Shown here: positions 10,997 through 21,308 of the stretch, one piece after another
Layout: every line of letters begins with the position of its first letter
Numbering within the stretch: position 1 is the stretch's first letter
Assembly: GCA_900155495.1 (NCBI GenBank)
Contig: FTLJ01000707.1
Location: forward strand, 1-38,485
From: Porogramme epimiltina
Taxonomy: Eukaryota; Basidiomycota; Agaricomycetes; Polyporales; Polyporaceae
Length of the DNA stretch: 38,485 nucleotides
Reading direction: 5' to 3'
Made by a program: the position numbers and the translations under genes
Notes under the pieces: model-generated
Told to the model about the DNA's origin: nothing
What the model saw: only the letters and a program-made list of their open reading frames with translations
Database searches by the model: none

Positions 10997-12920
10997 GGTA
11001 CCTAGAGAGTAGGGGTCGTGCTCAAAGTGAGGTCGAAAAGGGCAATTGGGAGGGGGGGCTATTGCGATGATACGCACCTTTATTGGGGGCTGTGAGCTTG
11101 GTTGACCACGTGAGCAGTACGCAAAAATCTTATACTTGAGCGTTGGAACCCGCAGCACCCGTAATCAGAACAGAATTCGGGCAGGGACGAGAACGTGCTA
11201 TGTGGCGTTACAAGGGGGACGACCTCACAATAGCTGCTCTGAACGCGTTCCGCCTCGAACACCTATAGCACTGCGTGCGCCGCGCTGTCGGTCATACCAC
11301 ATTACTCCGTTGGTTGGGTAAACCGAATTTGGTAGCCAATCAAGGAGAAGTTTGGGAATCAGCCCACATGGGGCAATGACGGAAGTGCACAGCGAGGCGA
11401 TGAAAGCTGTCGGATCCTGATATACGACAGCAGCAAGGACATACAAGAACTTGAGAAATGCCATTTGTGGTGGTACTAGCATCGGGAACGGCGGGAAGGG
11501 GGGATTGGGGGCATGAAATGCATATGGACAGTGCTTTGGAGACGCTTATGATTTGAGGGGTTTAAGAAACAGGGGCCGTTTTCACCGCCATAAATGGGGA
11601 TGAGGGCGGTAAAAAGCGGAGTAAGCACAGACAATGAATATTGAAGCGATTTTATCACAACTAGATGGGGAAAAGACCGCCTGAAATAGGAGACGTCTCC
11701 CGGGGCCGGCTTGGAGAGGAGAACGGTATGAGGCAGAAATTGCGTTATGGAAGAGGAAAAGACTCCCAGGAGCTGCGAGGTGTCTTGAGCAGTGCGCCCG
11801 ACAGACGACTATGGCTTGAATTGGCGTCCGAAGGCAAGAACTGGAAGGGAGAGCGTGTGAAGGGCGTCGAGGGTATCGAGAGTCTGGCAGTGAGGGTCTG
11901 GCAGTTAGGTGGTAGCTGAGGAGAATCTCACATCCGCGGACCAGGACAGATTGTTCGCCGTCGTGGACGACTATATTGGAGCGTAATTTGAAGCTTGAAG
12001 CTTGAAGGCTGGCCCAGCACTGCGCGCACCCCATCCACTCCACGCGGCTCTCTCCGGCAGGCGCCCCGGGGCGAGACCGCTCGTCAATCGCGAGTGTGTG
12101 ATTGACCAGATGTCTTTGACCGACCAAATGCGACCACACATGGTCACCGGTCAGCACCTGCTCGGACGATGGGAAAATGCCGTTCGCCGACGAGCAAAGC
12201 GAGGGCGACGGCCAGACTTCCCTCTTTTGCGTTCTCTACACCGTGTCCCCATCCGCTCTATGTCATCGTCCCGGGTCTAGATCGTGCGACCTCCCTGTGC
12301 ACCCAGCCACATCCGTGAATGCCTTGGCTCGCTCCGATAGTTCACGACGCGCACGCCATCTATCCCGCCATGACCGGCCACAAATTCCGGTATCCACTGG
12401 CGTCCCATGTTCAATTGTGGCCACGAGCTCGGTATCAAAGGTGCATCTCACATTCTCTTCTCCCATTGACCGACGTTAAGCTGCTCAATCGTCTTGCAGT
12501 TGTGCCGCGACGGCTCTCAGCGGCGAGTGCTCGCCTCCACGACGACTTTAGAGTCGGACTTGCTATCAAATACGCAAGCACAATGCCTGTCATGGGCCCG
12601 CGGAACCCGGAAGATATGTTTCTCAGTGAGTGCGATGTGCTGCTCTCCCATAACCCCATTCCGAACGTCCCCCCTGTCGTAGTCCCACCGCACCGCGTCC
12701 TCCTCGCGAGAGAATCCACGCGCCCGGAGTGCTCCTGCAAGATCGGGTGACGCGATTCTCGTGGCACCTGTTCGATGCGCGACTGGAGCCATTTCCACCT
12801 CAAACGACGACGCCATAGGCAATACGGTGCATCCACTTGCTGCTCGTGTCAGAGGCGTCGCTAACGCGAACCCTCTAGTGTCGCGGCATCTAGGATACGT
12901 CGAAGGGGGCGTTCCTCTAG
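10997..12920. promoter_or_regulatory. Divergent spacer of module 3
   Basis: This region corresponds to 1177-2633 of module 1 through most of its length. It has a variant of the paired element at 12101 (ATTGACC) and 12123 (CCAAATGCG). Near 12500-12540 it matches the NDUFV1 5' leader of copy 1 (2560-2600), but a clear first exon is no longer recognisable. The plus-strand frame 12319-12750 (143 codons) is open but has no family motif, and the matching part near 23590-23680 does not keep the frame. I regard it as decayed leader and intron sequence. Confidence 0.5.
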
Positions 12921-14391
12921 GGGCGACATCTTCATTTCCAACGCGGCCAAGGCCCCAGTGCTGCGCGGACGTGATGGCGTGGGCCTCAAGTGGAGCTTCA
13001 TCGAGCTTGAACGGGAGAAGGCCGCTGGTGAGTCCATTATCTATCACTGCCCCCGCATCTCCTCCTGACGCCCCGTAGACGCAATATCCCGTCATCGGCC
13101 TGCCCAAGAACAAGCTGGTGACACAAGGGCCTCACAACCATGCGCGGCGGCCTTGACAGGCTCGCCAAAGGCTATTTCATCACCCGACGCGCTCTGAACA
13201 TCAGCACGATCTACATCCGCATTCGTGGCTAGGTCCACCAGGATGCACCGCGCACGCAGCGGGCGAGCGACGAAGCATAGAAGGCGAGCGTTCTTAGGTG
13301 CGACGCTTGCGGGAGCGGGGACGCGTTCGACGTGTACCTGCACCGCGGGTGGGAGCATGCGTCTGCGCGGAAGACGGATTGATTATCGAGAGCAACTGGC
13401 GTCGAGGGAGAAGGGGAAGTCGCAATTGGGGTCGTGGTTCCCGGCCGACGTTGGGCTGTTCGAGTGCCTGACGACGGTGGTCGAGGTGGGATGGTGCTGG
13501 CTGGGCCGACTACCTGGAGGCGGCGCGCGTGGCAGGCTATATGCCTTGGAGGCACACGAAGCTGCTCTATGTGTCGATGCGGAGAAACAGCCCGTGTATG
13601 TAGATCCCGCTGAAGGTCCTGACGGAGAAGCACTACGACAAGGTGTTTGAGAAAGTGGGATAATCTGCCCAAGAGTGTCTGTGGTGGGAGCTCCGTACCC
13701 GTGCTATCGATTAACAAGTGCGCGTAGGTGCTGTGAGTGTTGTGTATCCTCTCTTTTGGGTCTGCCTGACATCAGGGTAGGAAGGATTACGATTCGCGAA
13801 GGAGGTGCAGTCTGGTCTGGGGAGAGGCGCGGTCGTCATGACGGACAAATGCACCACAATTGTCAAAGCCATCGCCCGTTCCACACGCGTAAGCCTTCCC
13901 CCCGCACCGCCGCCGCCCCCCCTCCACCCTATCCTCCCCTCGCGTCATCATTCTCCATTGCCGCCCTAGGTTGATATTACTTCACCTTCGACAGTATTCT
14001 TGTTCTCTTATCTACCCTCGCTCCATCGCGTCTCTGACTTCATCCCCTTCCAGTTGTACACGCACAAGTGCTGCGGCCAGTGCATGCGCTGCGACGAGGG
14101 CACGACGTGAATGATGAACACGACGGATCGCTTCGCCTCATGCCGGGGGCGCGGGCCCGAAATCGACATGTTCCTCGAGCTCAGGAGGTAGGTCGAGGGC
14201 CGCACGATCTGCGCGCTGGACGACGCGGCGGCGTGGCCGATCCAGGACCTCATGCAGCACTTCCACCCCGAGGTCGAGGCGCGGATCGCGGCGTTCCGGT
14301 AGGAGCAGGGCGCGGTGCTGTTTGGGGGCAGGATGAAGAGCGAGGTGGACGGTACGTTGGCGGTGCCGGATAACCTGGGGGCGAACAGATA
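12921..14391 (+). pseudogene. NDUFV1: NDUFV1 copy 3, long, heavily disabled
   Basis: It begins near GDIFISNAAKAPVLRGR, the FMN-loop exon with LRGRDGVGLKWSF. It continues through decayed central exons (VLRCDACGSGDAFDVYLHRG near 13290-13350, IIESN, SVPVLSINKCA). The next exon matches DYDS...GRGAVVMTDKCTTIVKAIA near 13786-13888. The last exon reads [18 protein letters not shown], so all three loop cysteines survive here, unlike copy 1. It then reads [54 protein letters not shown] and [11 protein letters not shown], ending with TAG at 14389. Internal stops in the last exon are at 14108 (TGA for Trp), 14189 (TAG for Gln) and 14300 (TAG). Several further stops and frameshifts lie in the central part. 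Confidence 0.92.
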
Positions 14392-14725
14392 GATTTGGAT
14401 ATTCGTGGAGCGTGTTGTGTGCGCGAAGAGTGTGTGAGAAGCTGAGGTGTATCGAAGATATGAGCGGAGGACGAGTTCGTGGAGCAATCGAAGACTCTTC
14501 AGAGCAATACAAGTACACGTCCACCAGAGTCAGCTCGTGCATGTGGTGCTGCCCTTTTCCAACAACCAAAGATGCGATTCGGCAGCGCCCTCCATGGCTT
14601 TGAGCTGTTTACGGGTATGGAATTGAATTTACAAATGGAAGGAATGCTTCTAGTCATCTTCTAGTCCTCGTGGAAGATTGCCGAACTCTAAACAACACGG
14701 AGGGTGTATAAGCGGGTTGTCAACA
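14392..14725. other. Convergent 3' spacer of module 3/4
   Basis: Tail-to-tail spacer between NDUFV1 copy 3 and F-box D. It is nearly collinear with 4474-4759 (shared GTGTTGTGTGCGCGAAGAG and GAGCAATACAAGTACACGT). No gene is seen. Confidence 0.6.
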
Positions 14726-16117
14726 TCAATGAGCCCCACACGCACCCAGTATAACCTCCAGTCGTCCTTCCTCTGACGCCTTCGGGAACAACCTCTTCAC
14801 GTTCATCGAAATATCTTCCTCCTGGTCCTTGTACTTCCTGGGTATCGCGAACACTTTGACCTTGAAGGTCAAAGGTGGATCACCTGCATAATTGTGTGTA
14901 GGTTAGCGGTGGACCACACTGAAGGTGCTCAATTGATAGAGAGGCAAAACATACTGCTGCAGCTTTCATCTAAGGCTGGGACATTTTGTCCGAGGTCGCC
15001 GGTTTCTTCTCCGGGTGAGAGAGCCAACTGCATTGACGACCACAGATAAGACACACGTAGATGTCTAGATGATGCTTTCGTGGGTTTCCAAGACTGTAAC
15101 ATAGCCCGGACAATTTTGAAGTGCTCGCGCCGGCATCTACCTACAGAAATTCTCTCGAGGTTTGTAAATCTTGCCAAGGACATTTGAGCATTCTCCCCGA
15201 TCACAGGATCTGATAGTACATCTTGCACATCTCGCTCGCTTTCGTTTTCAAATTGAAGGCCCAAAACGCACAACTGGTCCTCGGGGAGAGCGGCGAGAAC
15301 CCTGTTGATACCATGGGTGCTGGTAGGGTTCAACTAGTATACGAGATGTATGAGCTCGAGCATGCGGAGTATAGACATGGTGGTGTGTGCGTACCTGAAG
15401 CCTACGAAGGTTCTGTAGGAATGTGCGGCCTGTCTTGCGCGTCATGCACCCTGGTACAATACTGAGGGAGAGCCACCGCACATTCTCGCAATAGAGGTCT
15501 TCCAAGCGCAGGAAGCAGCTGAGAAACTTGCCAAAGTCGGAGAAGTTTCTGAATGTCGCACTCATGAGTGACAATTTTCTAACGGTGGATAATACTGGGG
15601 TGACAAGGCTAGGAAAGCGAGGGTGGAGGGGTAGGTAGGGGACGCATATGGTCTTCTGTTCGGTCTCTTCCGATTGTATTTGATCGCTGGTGCGGCCGAA
15701 TGTGCTAAACGTGAGCCGATTTATTGAGGATATTCCTAGTCGGAAGAGCATGGGAAGGAGGGTGAGAACATTACTTGGTGGATAACGACGGTCTCCGGGG
15801 ACTCTGATACTGAGGGACGGGACATGGGGAGACACGACGGTTGATGCTCCACTCATGATCATTCGTTGAGATAGACCGGTCAATGAATTGACGTCATCAA
15901 TATATATCCCCCAATCAAGGTGCAATGTCGCTCGGCGGCGCCAGCTGTGACAGACCAGAGCACAGTTTTTGAGCGCACGATATGTTGCTAGGGGTAGAAC
16001 CCCTGTCCTCGGATCCTTGTCGTCTGCGAGTGCATCGAGTATGGGGTACCATAACTCAGGAGGGAGTTTGTGAGAGGAGGGGAGCGTAGGGGTAAGGGGC
16101 ACGGGATCGAGATCCAT
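14726..16117 (-). CDS. F-box-like protein D, 419 aa, three exons
   Basis: Model: complement(join(14726..14883,14955..15333,15395..16117)), 420 codons including stop, no internal stop. Introns are 61 nt (GTACGC...CTAG, phase 0) and 71 nt (GTATGT...GCAG, phase 1). The F-box-like core lies at about residues 17-80 (KLPPELWYPILDALADD, ALKNCALVCHSW). Later landmarks are YPPSNVLTLLPMLFRLGISS, FRNFSDFGKFLSCFLRLE and VPGCMTRKTGRTFLQNLRRL just before intron 1. Exon 3 carries PRKYKDQEEDISMNVKRLFP. It is closest to B, sharing almost the same intron 1. The proposed role is SCF substrate recognition, by inference. It is head-to-head with module 4 and tail-to-tail with NDUFV1 copy 3. Confidence 0.87.
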
Positions 16118-17539
16118 GGTGGAGTGTGCAATTCGTGCTAGAGAGTGGTCGATGGGGGAAATTAGGAGAGGGCCATCGCGATAATATAGGATCCTGTATT
16201 GGGGGCGGTGAGCTTCGTTTACCATGTGAGCATCGTGGTCAAACCTTGTACTCGAGCGTTGGAATACGCTGCACACGTGATTATACTAGAATTCGAGCAG
16301 GGACAAGAGAGCGTTATGCGGAGAGGGCATGTAGCTTCCTAATAGTAGCTACTCTGAGCGCGTTCCGCCTCGGATATCTATATCACTGTGTTCACCGTGT
16401 CGTATGTATACCACATGGAGTTGTACGGTCATACCATTAGTTGAGCAAACTGAGTTTGATAGCTAATAAAGGAGAGATTTGGGAAATGGCCGGCACAGGG
16501 CAATGAGGGATGTGCACAGCATAGCGGTGAAACCGAACACAGGATCCTGATATAGGGCAGCAGCAAGGGCATGGAAGAACCTGCAGCTGAGAGGCGACGT
16601 TTGTAGGGTACTGGCATCGTGAATAACAGGAAAGTGATATTAAGGGTATGAAATGTATCAGGTCTGTGGTTCGGAGACGCCTATGAGTCGTGATTTAAGG
16701 GGATCAAGAAATGAGGAACGATGTGGGCCGTTTTCAGCCCGTCGGAGGGGTGAGGGTGGGTGCAAAGCGGAGTAAGCACGAACGATGGATGTTGAAGCCA
16801 TTCTACAACTAGAGACTAGGACAGATGCCAGGAAGAAGACAGATGTTGCGCTACGGAAGAGGGCCAGAGGCAGTGGCTCCCCCGCGCTGGAAGGTGACCT
16901 GAGCGGTGCCGCGGGTGGGCGACTCCGGCGGGTGACTGGCCGGAGTTGGTAGCCGCCGGAGGGGAGAACTGGACGGAAGAGCGTTTGAGTGTCCGGACGC
17001 CAGGTGGGGGGCCGAATAGACCCACATACTCGCGAACGAGAACAGGTTGCTCGTTACCGTGGACGGAGAGCGCAACGGGGCCCCAGTGCACCCACCAATC
17101 CCCGAATCCTGTCTGCGCTGTGACGGCGGCGCACGGCCTGTGGCGGGCGCTCGAATGAGGCCTAGACCGGTCCTGAATCGCAAGTGTGTGATTGGCTGGA
17201 GGTTGGGTCAGGACCAAATACGACCATACACAATCGGCGTCTGCCGGGACGACGGCAAGCAAGGGCAGTTTGCCGACAAGCGCGAATGAGGCTGGCCTTC
17301 GTTGCGCCCACTGCACCATTTTCCCCGAATCCTTCCGGCCATCCCGCCCCTCACGAGGTCCAACTGCATGTCGTCCAGCGGAGGCTATGCTATCCATGAT
17401 AATCCAGTTTTTCTGTGATGGCTGATTGCTCACAGGTCATCCATCCCGAGTTCCGACATGGGCGACCTCGCGCTCTGGGATCCTCACCTCCAATCGCTTC
17501 CACAGGATCGGCCCTCTCCTTCAGACCCCAACGGTACGC
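16118..17539. promoter_or_regulatory. Divergent spacer of module 4
   Basis: It corresponds closely to 1177-2300 of module 1. The paired element is present at 17191-17195 (ATTGG) and about 17214 (CCAAATACG). The minus-strand frame 16816-17433 is the longest, but it covers this duplicated spacer and lacks a counterpart with the same frame in modules 1 and 3. No NDUFV1 first exon is recognisable. Confidence 0.5.
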
Positions 17540-18990
17540 CTCAGGGCGATGTTCCAGAGGGCGTTAACAGTGTGGAATGTGGAGCGGGGCGATGTTGGAA
17601 GTGAATGCACTGTATAAGCTTTTGCTATTCATGTAATATGCGGGAACCTAATACGGTGGCCTTGACACACAGGGGGCGTGGGCCGCAGTTTCCACGCACC
17701 TTCGCGATGGTAATCGGAAGTCATGCGCACCAGGGCCATTGGGAGCTTTGGCATCCAAGTTGGCGTGTCCGGCGGTTGGTCGCTACGCCCGCCGGCCGAG
17801 GATTCGAATTTCGGAATACGACTGCGCTCCGTAGAGGCGAACTCGGCAAATTCCATGGCGTGGGTGGCTGGTTGCTCAGCCACAAGCCAAATACGCGCAC
17901 ACACTGCGTCGAGGAATGCGGGCCCTGGGAGGGCCAGAGTGCAACTCTCCTCATCTCGTGCGGTAGTACCGTAGGTCACGGTCCAGTCCTCCCAATCTCC
18001 TCTCCGCGCCAGACGCGCGTACCCGAGAAAGCGCCTCGCTACCCTTCCAAGGCAAAGGCCCAGTCTCTCTCCCACTGAGCAAGACTGAGAGCTCCAAATC
18101 ATCCCAAGCATTCGCGATGGCTGCTTAGGCCTCCGCTCCGCCAACACGCCGCGCTCATCATCCGTGCATTTCGCGGACCTCCCAGACGCAAGTACGTTCT
18201 ACCCGTGAGATTAGCTCCTTCACCGCTGTACTTACGGTGTTATTCGCAACAAGTGCTCCTCGAGTCGACTCTATTCAATCTGAAAACACCGAGTGCGCGA
18301 CATGGGTGGAGAATATGATGGTTGTGAGTTTCCAGTTCATTCTCCCCCCACTTCCACTACACCTGCTCCTTTATCTCCTTTCTTAGACACCGTTGGGCTC
18401 ACGCGCTGATCTACAACGAGTGTAGCTGCATGCACTGCGCCCTCCCAAGATCCTTCGCAAGCCGCTTCGACCCCCTCGGTTGGGGCACCCACCCTCCTGA
18501 CGACCCACCCGTAACAACACCATGCCCGCTTGTGGTGCCTCACCCCAAGCACTCTTCAGAGGCGCTCTCCGGACCAGACGCCCCGTCCTCGCTCGAGGCG
18601 CGTGTGCGCACCGGTACGCATATTCCTCACATTCCACTCGGCTGGTGTAGACTCGCGAGGAGGGTTGGCGGCGCTGAGGAGGAACACTCCCCAGAGCGCC
18701 GACGATCCCTTCTGCCGCGCATTTCCGTGCACAGTTTCCGTAGACCATATCTCTATCTCTACTCTGTGTGTACGGCGTCGTTTCCCCACGAAGTCTGCCG
18801 CAAGCGATGCCAGGCTTCAGATGTCGTGAAGCGTGTGGTGCGCATGCGTCCAGCGGGATGCCATGTCGTATCGCAAAGAAGCGGTGTGCACGCACTTCGT
18901 GACGTGTCCTCGCAGCTGCCGTCGTTTGTGATTGGACGTATTCGGAGACAATATAGATGTCGAGGACATGGATAGCGCAAATGAGGAGCT
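17540..18990. repeat. Direct repeat copy 2 (partner 7545-8900)
   Basis: Second copy of the repeat described at 7545-8900, about 10.0 kb away in the same orientation. The 17555-18015 part is nearly identical to its partner. The remainder is homologous but more diverged, with an extra segment of about 100 bp near 18045-18150. The frame at 18430-18975 is open here but interrupted in the partner. No product is recognised. Confidence 0.8.
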
Positions 18991-19089
18991 CTGACTGTGC
19001 ATAGCACTTGTTTCCATAAATATATTTGTTCCACTTGTTACATTCATGCATATGCATGTTTTCGAAGTTCATTCTCAACGCACGACCTG

Positions 19090-19407
19090 CTGCGAGGTAA
19101 CGATGTTTATTGTGAACATTTGGAGCGCTTCGCCGAGGGCCGCGGGCGCGGGCACGGGATATCGAAATGCTACTCGAGCTCACGAAGCAGGTCGAGGGCC
19201 GCACGATCTACGCGCTATGCGACGTCGCGGCGTAGCTGATCTAGGGCCTCATACGACATTTCCGCCCTGACGCGGAGGCGCGGACCGCGGCGTTCCGGCG
19301 GGGGCACGGCGCGGTCCTGCTTGAGGGTTGGATGGAGAGCGAGGTGGACCCTACGCAGGCGATGCCGGATAATCTCAGAGTGAACTCGCTCGTGGCGGTG
19401 GCGTAAT
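19090..19407 (+). pseudogene. NDUFV1: NDUFV1 relic 4, C-terminal exon fragment
   Basis: The sequence encodes RFAEGRGRGHG and, after a frame change, [19 protein letters not shown]. It then gives LIRHFRPDAEARTAAFRRGH, VLLEGWMESEVDPTQAMPDN and a C-terminus NSLVAVA ending at TAA 19405. Two in-frame stops (TAG at 19233 in place of Trp, TAG at 19242 in place of Gln) and a Cys-to-Tyr change at the fourth cluster cysteine disable it. The CGQC loop and everything upstream are missing. This is the only copy that keeps the longer C-terminal tail beyond the DNL motif. Confidence 0.85.
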
Positions 19408-19922
19408 GTAGAGATGCGAATAATAGATCTGTGTTTCAGTAGAGTGTATTGTGTGCACGAAGTCTGCGAGCCGTAGGCCTGTTAATATTGCGGCGGTATG
19501 GAAGACACAGGATTACGAGCGGAGGACGACGAATCCGTGGAGCGATGAGAGGAACGTACGAACTCGTAATAGTGCTGAGAGAAGATATAGCGAACGAAAT
19601 GACATATGAACAACGGCGTTGGTTACACGACGAAGAGCCTTCCTTCCAACACGTCGACGGTGGTGCTTCCCTTGTCCAACAAAACAAGCTCTGGGGTGCA
19701 ACTCGACAGCGCCCTCCCAGACTTCGTGTCATTTACAATTTTCACAGCTGGTAGGCATATTTTACTCGTCATCTGAAGGCAATCCAACACTTAGAGGATA
19801 CGAGAGGTGTATCAGCGGACTGTCCGTAACAGATGGTAGGAATGTTTACTCGTAGTCTTCTTCTGCATAGTCTAAAGGATACGGAAGGTGTATCAACGGA
19901 TTGCCCATGTCACTGAGCACCC
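19408..19922. other. Convergent 3' spacer of module 4/5
   Basis: Spacer between NDUFV1 relic 4 and F-box E. Parts match 4474-4759, but it is longer and more diverged than the other tail-to-tail spacers. It contains an internal near-duplication: GGATACGAGAGGTGTATCAG at 19797-19816 and a similar stretch, GGATACGGAAGGTGTATCAA, at 19877-19896. No gene is seen. Confidence 0.45.
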
Positions 19923-21308
19923 TCACTCACATAGATTCACTTTCAATCGTCCTTCCTCCGACGCTTTCGGGAACAACTTCTTCATGTTCATCGAAATTTC
20001 TTCCTCCCGACCCTTGTATGTCTTGGGTACTTGTTGCACGGTGAACTGGATGGTCAAAGGTGGCGCACCTGCATAATTGAGTGCTTGTTAGCGGTGAACT
20101 ATACCGAGCATGCTCCATTTACGGAGAGGGTAACATACTTCCCCAGCTTTCCTCCAGGGCTGAGACGTTCTGTCCGACGCTGTTGGTGTCCTCATTGGGT
20201 GACAGAACCGACTGCGCCGTCCGCCAGAAAGAAGCCACTTCTAGGTGTCTAGATGGTGCTTCCGTGGGGTTCCAAGAGCGAAGCACTGCCCGGAGACTTT
20301 CTAAGTGCTCGGGCCCATATTGCCATACAGTAAGCTTGTCGAGGTTCGTAAATCTTGCTAAGGAAATTTGTGCATTCTCCCCAGTCACGGGATCAGCTGG
20401 TAGTACATCTTGCCCCTCTTGCTCGCCTTTGTCTTCAAATTGAAAGGTCAAGACGTGCAACTGGCCCTCGGAGAGAGTGGCGAGAATCCTGTTGACACCA
20501 TAGGTGCAAATCCCATAAAGCTAGTATATGAGACGCATGAGCTTGAGTGCGTGGGATCTACATAGGGCAGTGCGTGCGTACGTAAAGCTCATAAAGATCA
20601 GGTAGAAAATGTGCGGCCTATCTTGCGAGTCATGCACCCGGGGACAACACCGAGGGTGAGCCACTGAATATCTTCACAAAAGAGCGATTCCACGCTCAGG
20701 AAGCAGTTGAGAAATTTGCCAAAGTCGGAGAAGTTTTGGAATGTTATTTTGCCCATTGTCAGCCTTCTTACTGTGGAGAAGACTGGAGTGGCGAGGCTGA
20801 GAAAGCGAGGGTGGAGAGGTAGGCAGGGGACGAATACGGCATTCTCTTCGGTCTCTTCGGGCTCTGACTCACTGCGAAGGAATTCGGCATATTCGTCGAA
20901 TTCCATCTTCAGTTCATGTATGGAGGATACTCCTAGTCTGAAGAGCATGGGAAGGTGGGTGAGGACATTATTTGGTGGATACAGACCACTCCTTGGGAGC
21001 GTGAGGTCGAGATATGTAACATGGGGAGCCAAAACGGTTGATGTTGCACTCATTCGTTGAGCCAGACCGGTCAATGCATCGACATCTCCGATGAATATAT
21101 CCCCATTAAGGTGCAGTTCCGCTCGGGGGCGCCAGTCATGACAGACCAGAGCGCAGTTTTTGAGAGCGCGGTCTGTATCTTCGGGTAGAATCCCCGTCCA
21201 CGGATCCCTATCGTCCGCAAGGGCATCGATGACATAGTCGCACAGCTCAGGAGGTAGTTTGGGAGAGAACGGATGGGCAGGGGTGAGGGGCACGGCATTG
21301 AGATCCAT
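19923..21308 (-). pseudogene. F-box-like gene E, one single-base frameshift
   Basis: The exon layout is identical to B, C and D: 21308-20582, 20520-20139 and 20068-19923, with introns of 61 and 70 nt and the same phases. The core is KLPPELCDYVIDALADD and ALKNCALVCHDW. The only defect is in exon 1, where a run of four A (20606-20609, plus strand) stands in place of three. This shifts the frame just after GCMTRKIGRTF and gives an early stop three codons later. Removing the shift conceptually leaves about 417 residues open to the TGA at 19923. Exon 3 ends earlier than in the paralogues. Because the shift is in a homopolymer, it could be a sequencing error; then this would be an intact gene. It groups with C. 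Confidence 0.8.

Noticed and set aside
12319..12750. Plus-strand frame of 143 codons before NDUFV1 copy 3
   Set aside because: Covers decayed leader and intron-type sequence; the matching segment in module 5 does not preserve the frame.
16816..17433. Minus-strand frame of 205 codons in the module 4 spacer
   Set aside because: Homologous DNA in modules 1 and 3 does not keep one frame, and no family motif is present.
18383..19204. Minus-strand frame of 273 codons
   Set aside because: Overlaps the direct repeat and the antisense of NDUFV1 relic 4; it is not open in the partner copy at 8.4-9.1 kb and has low-complexity Arg/Ser-rich composition.
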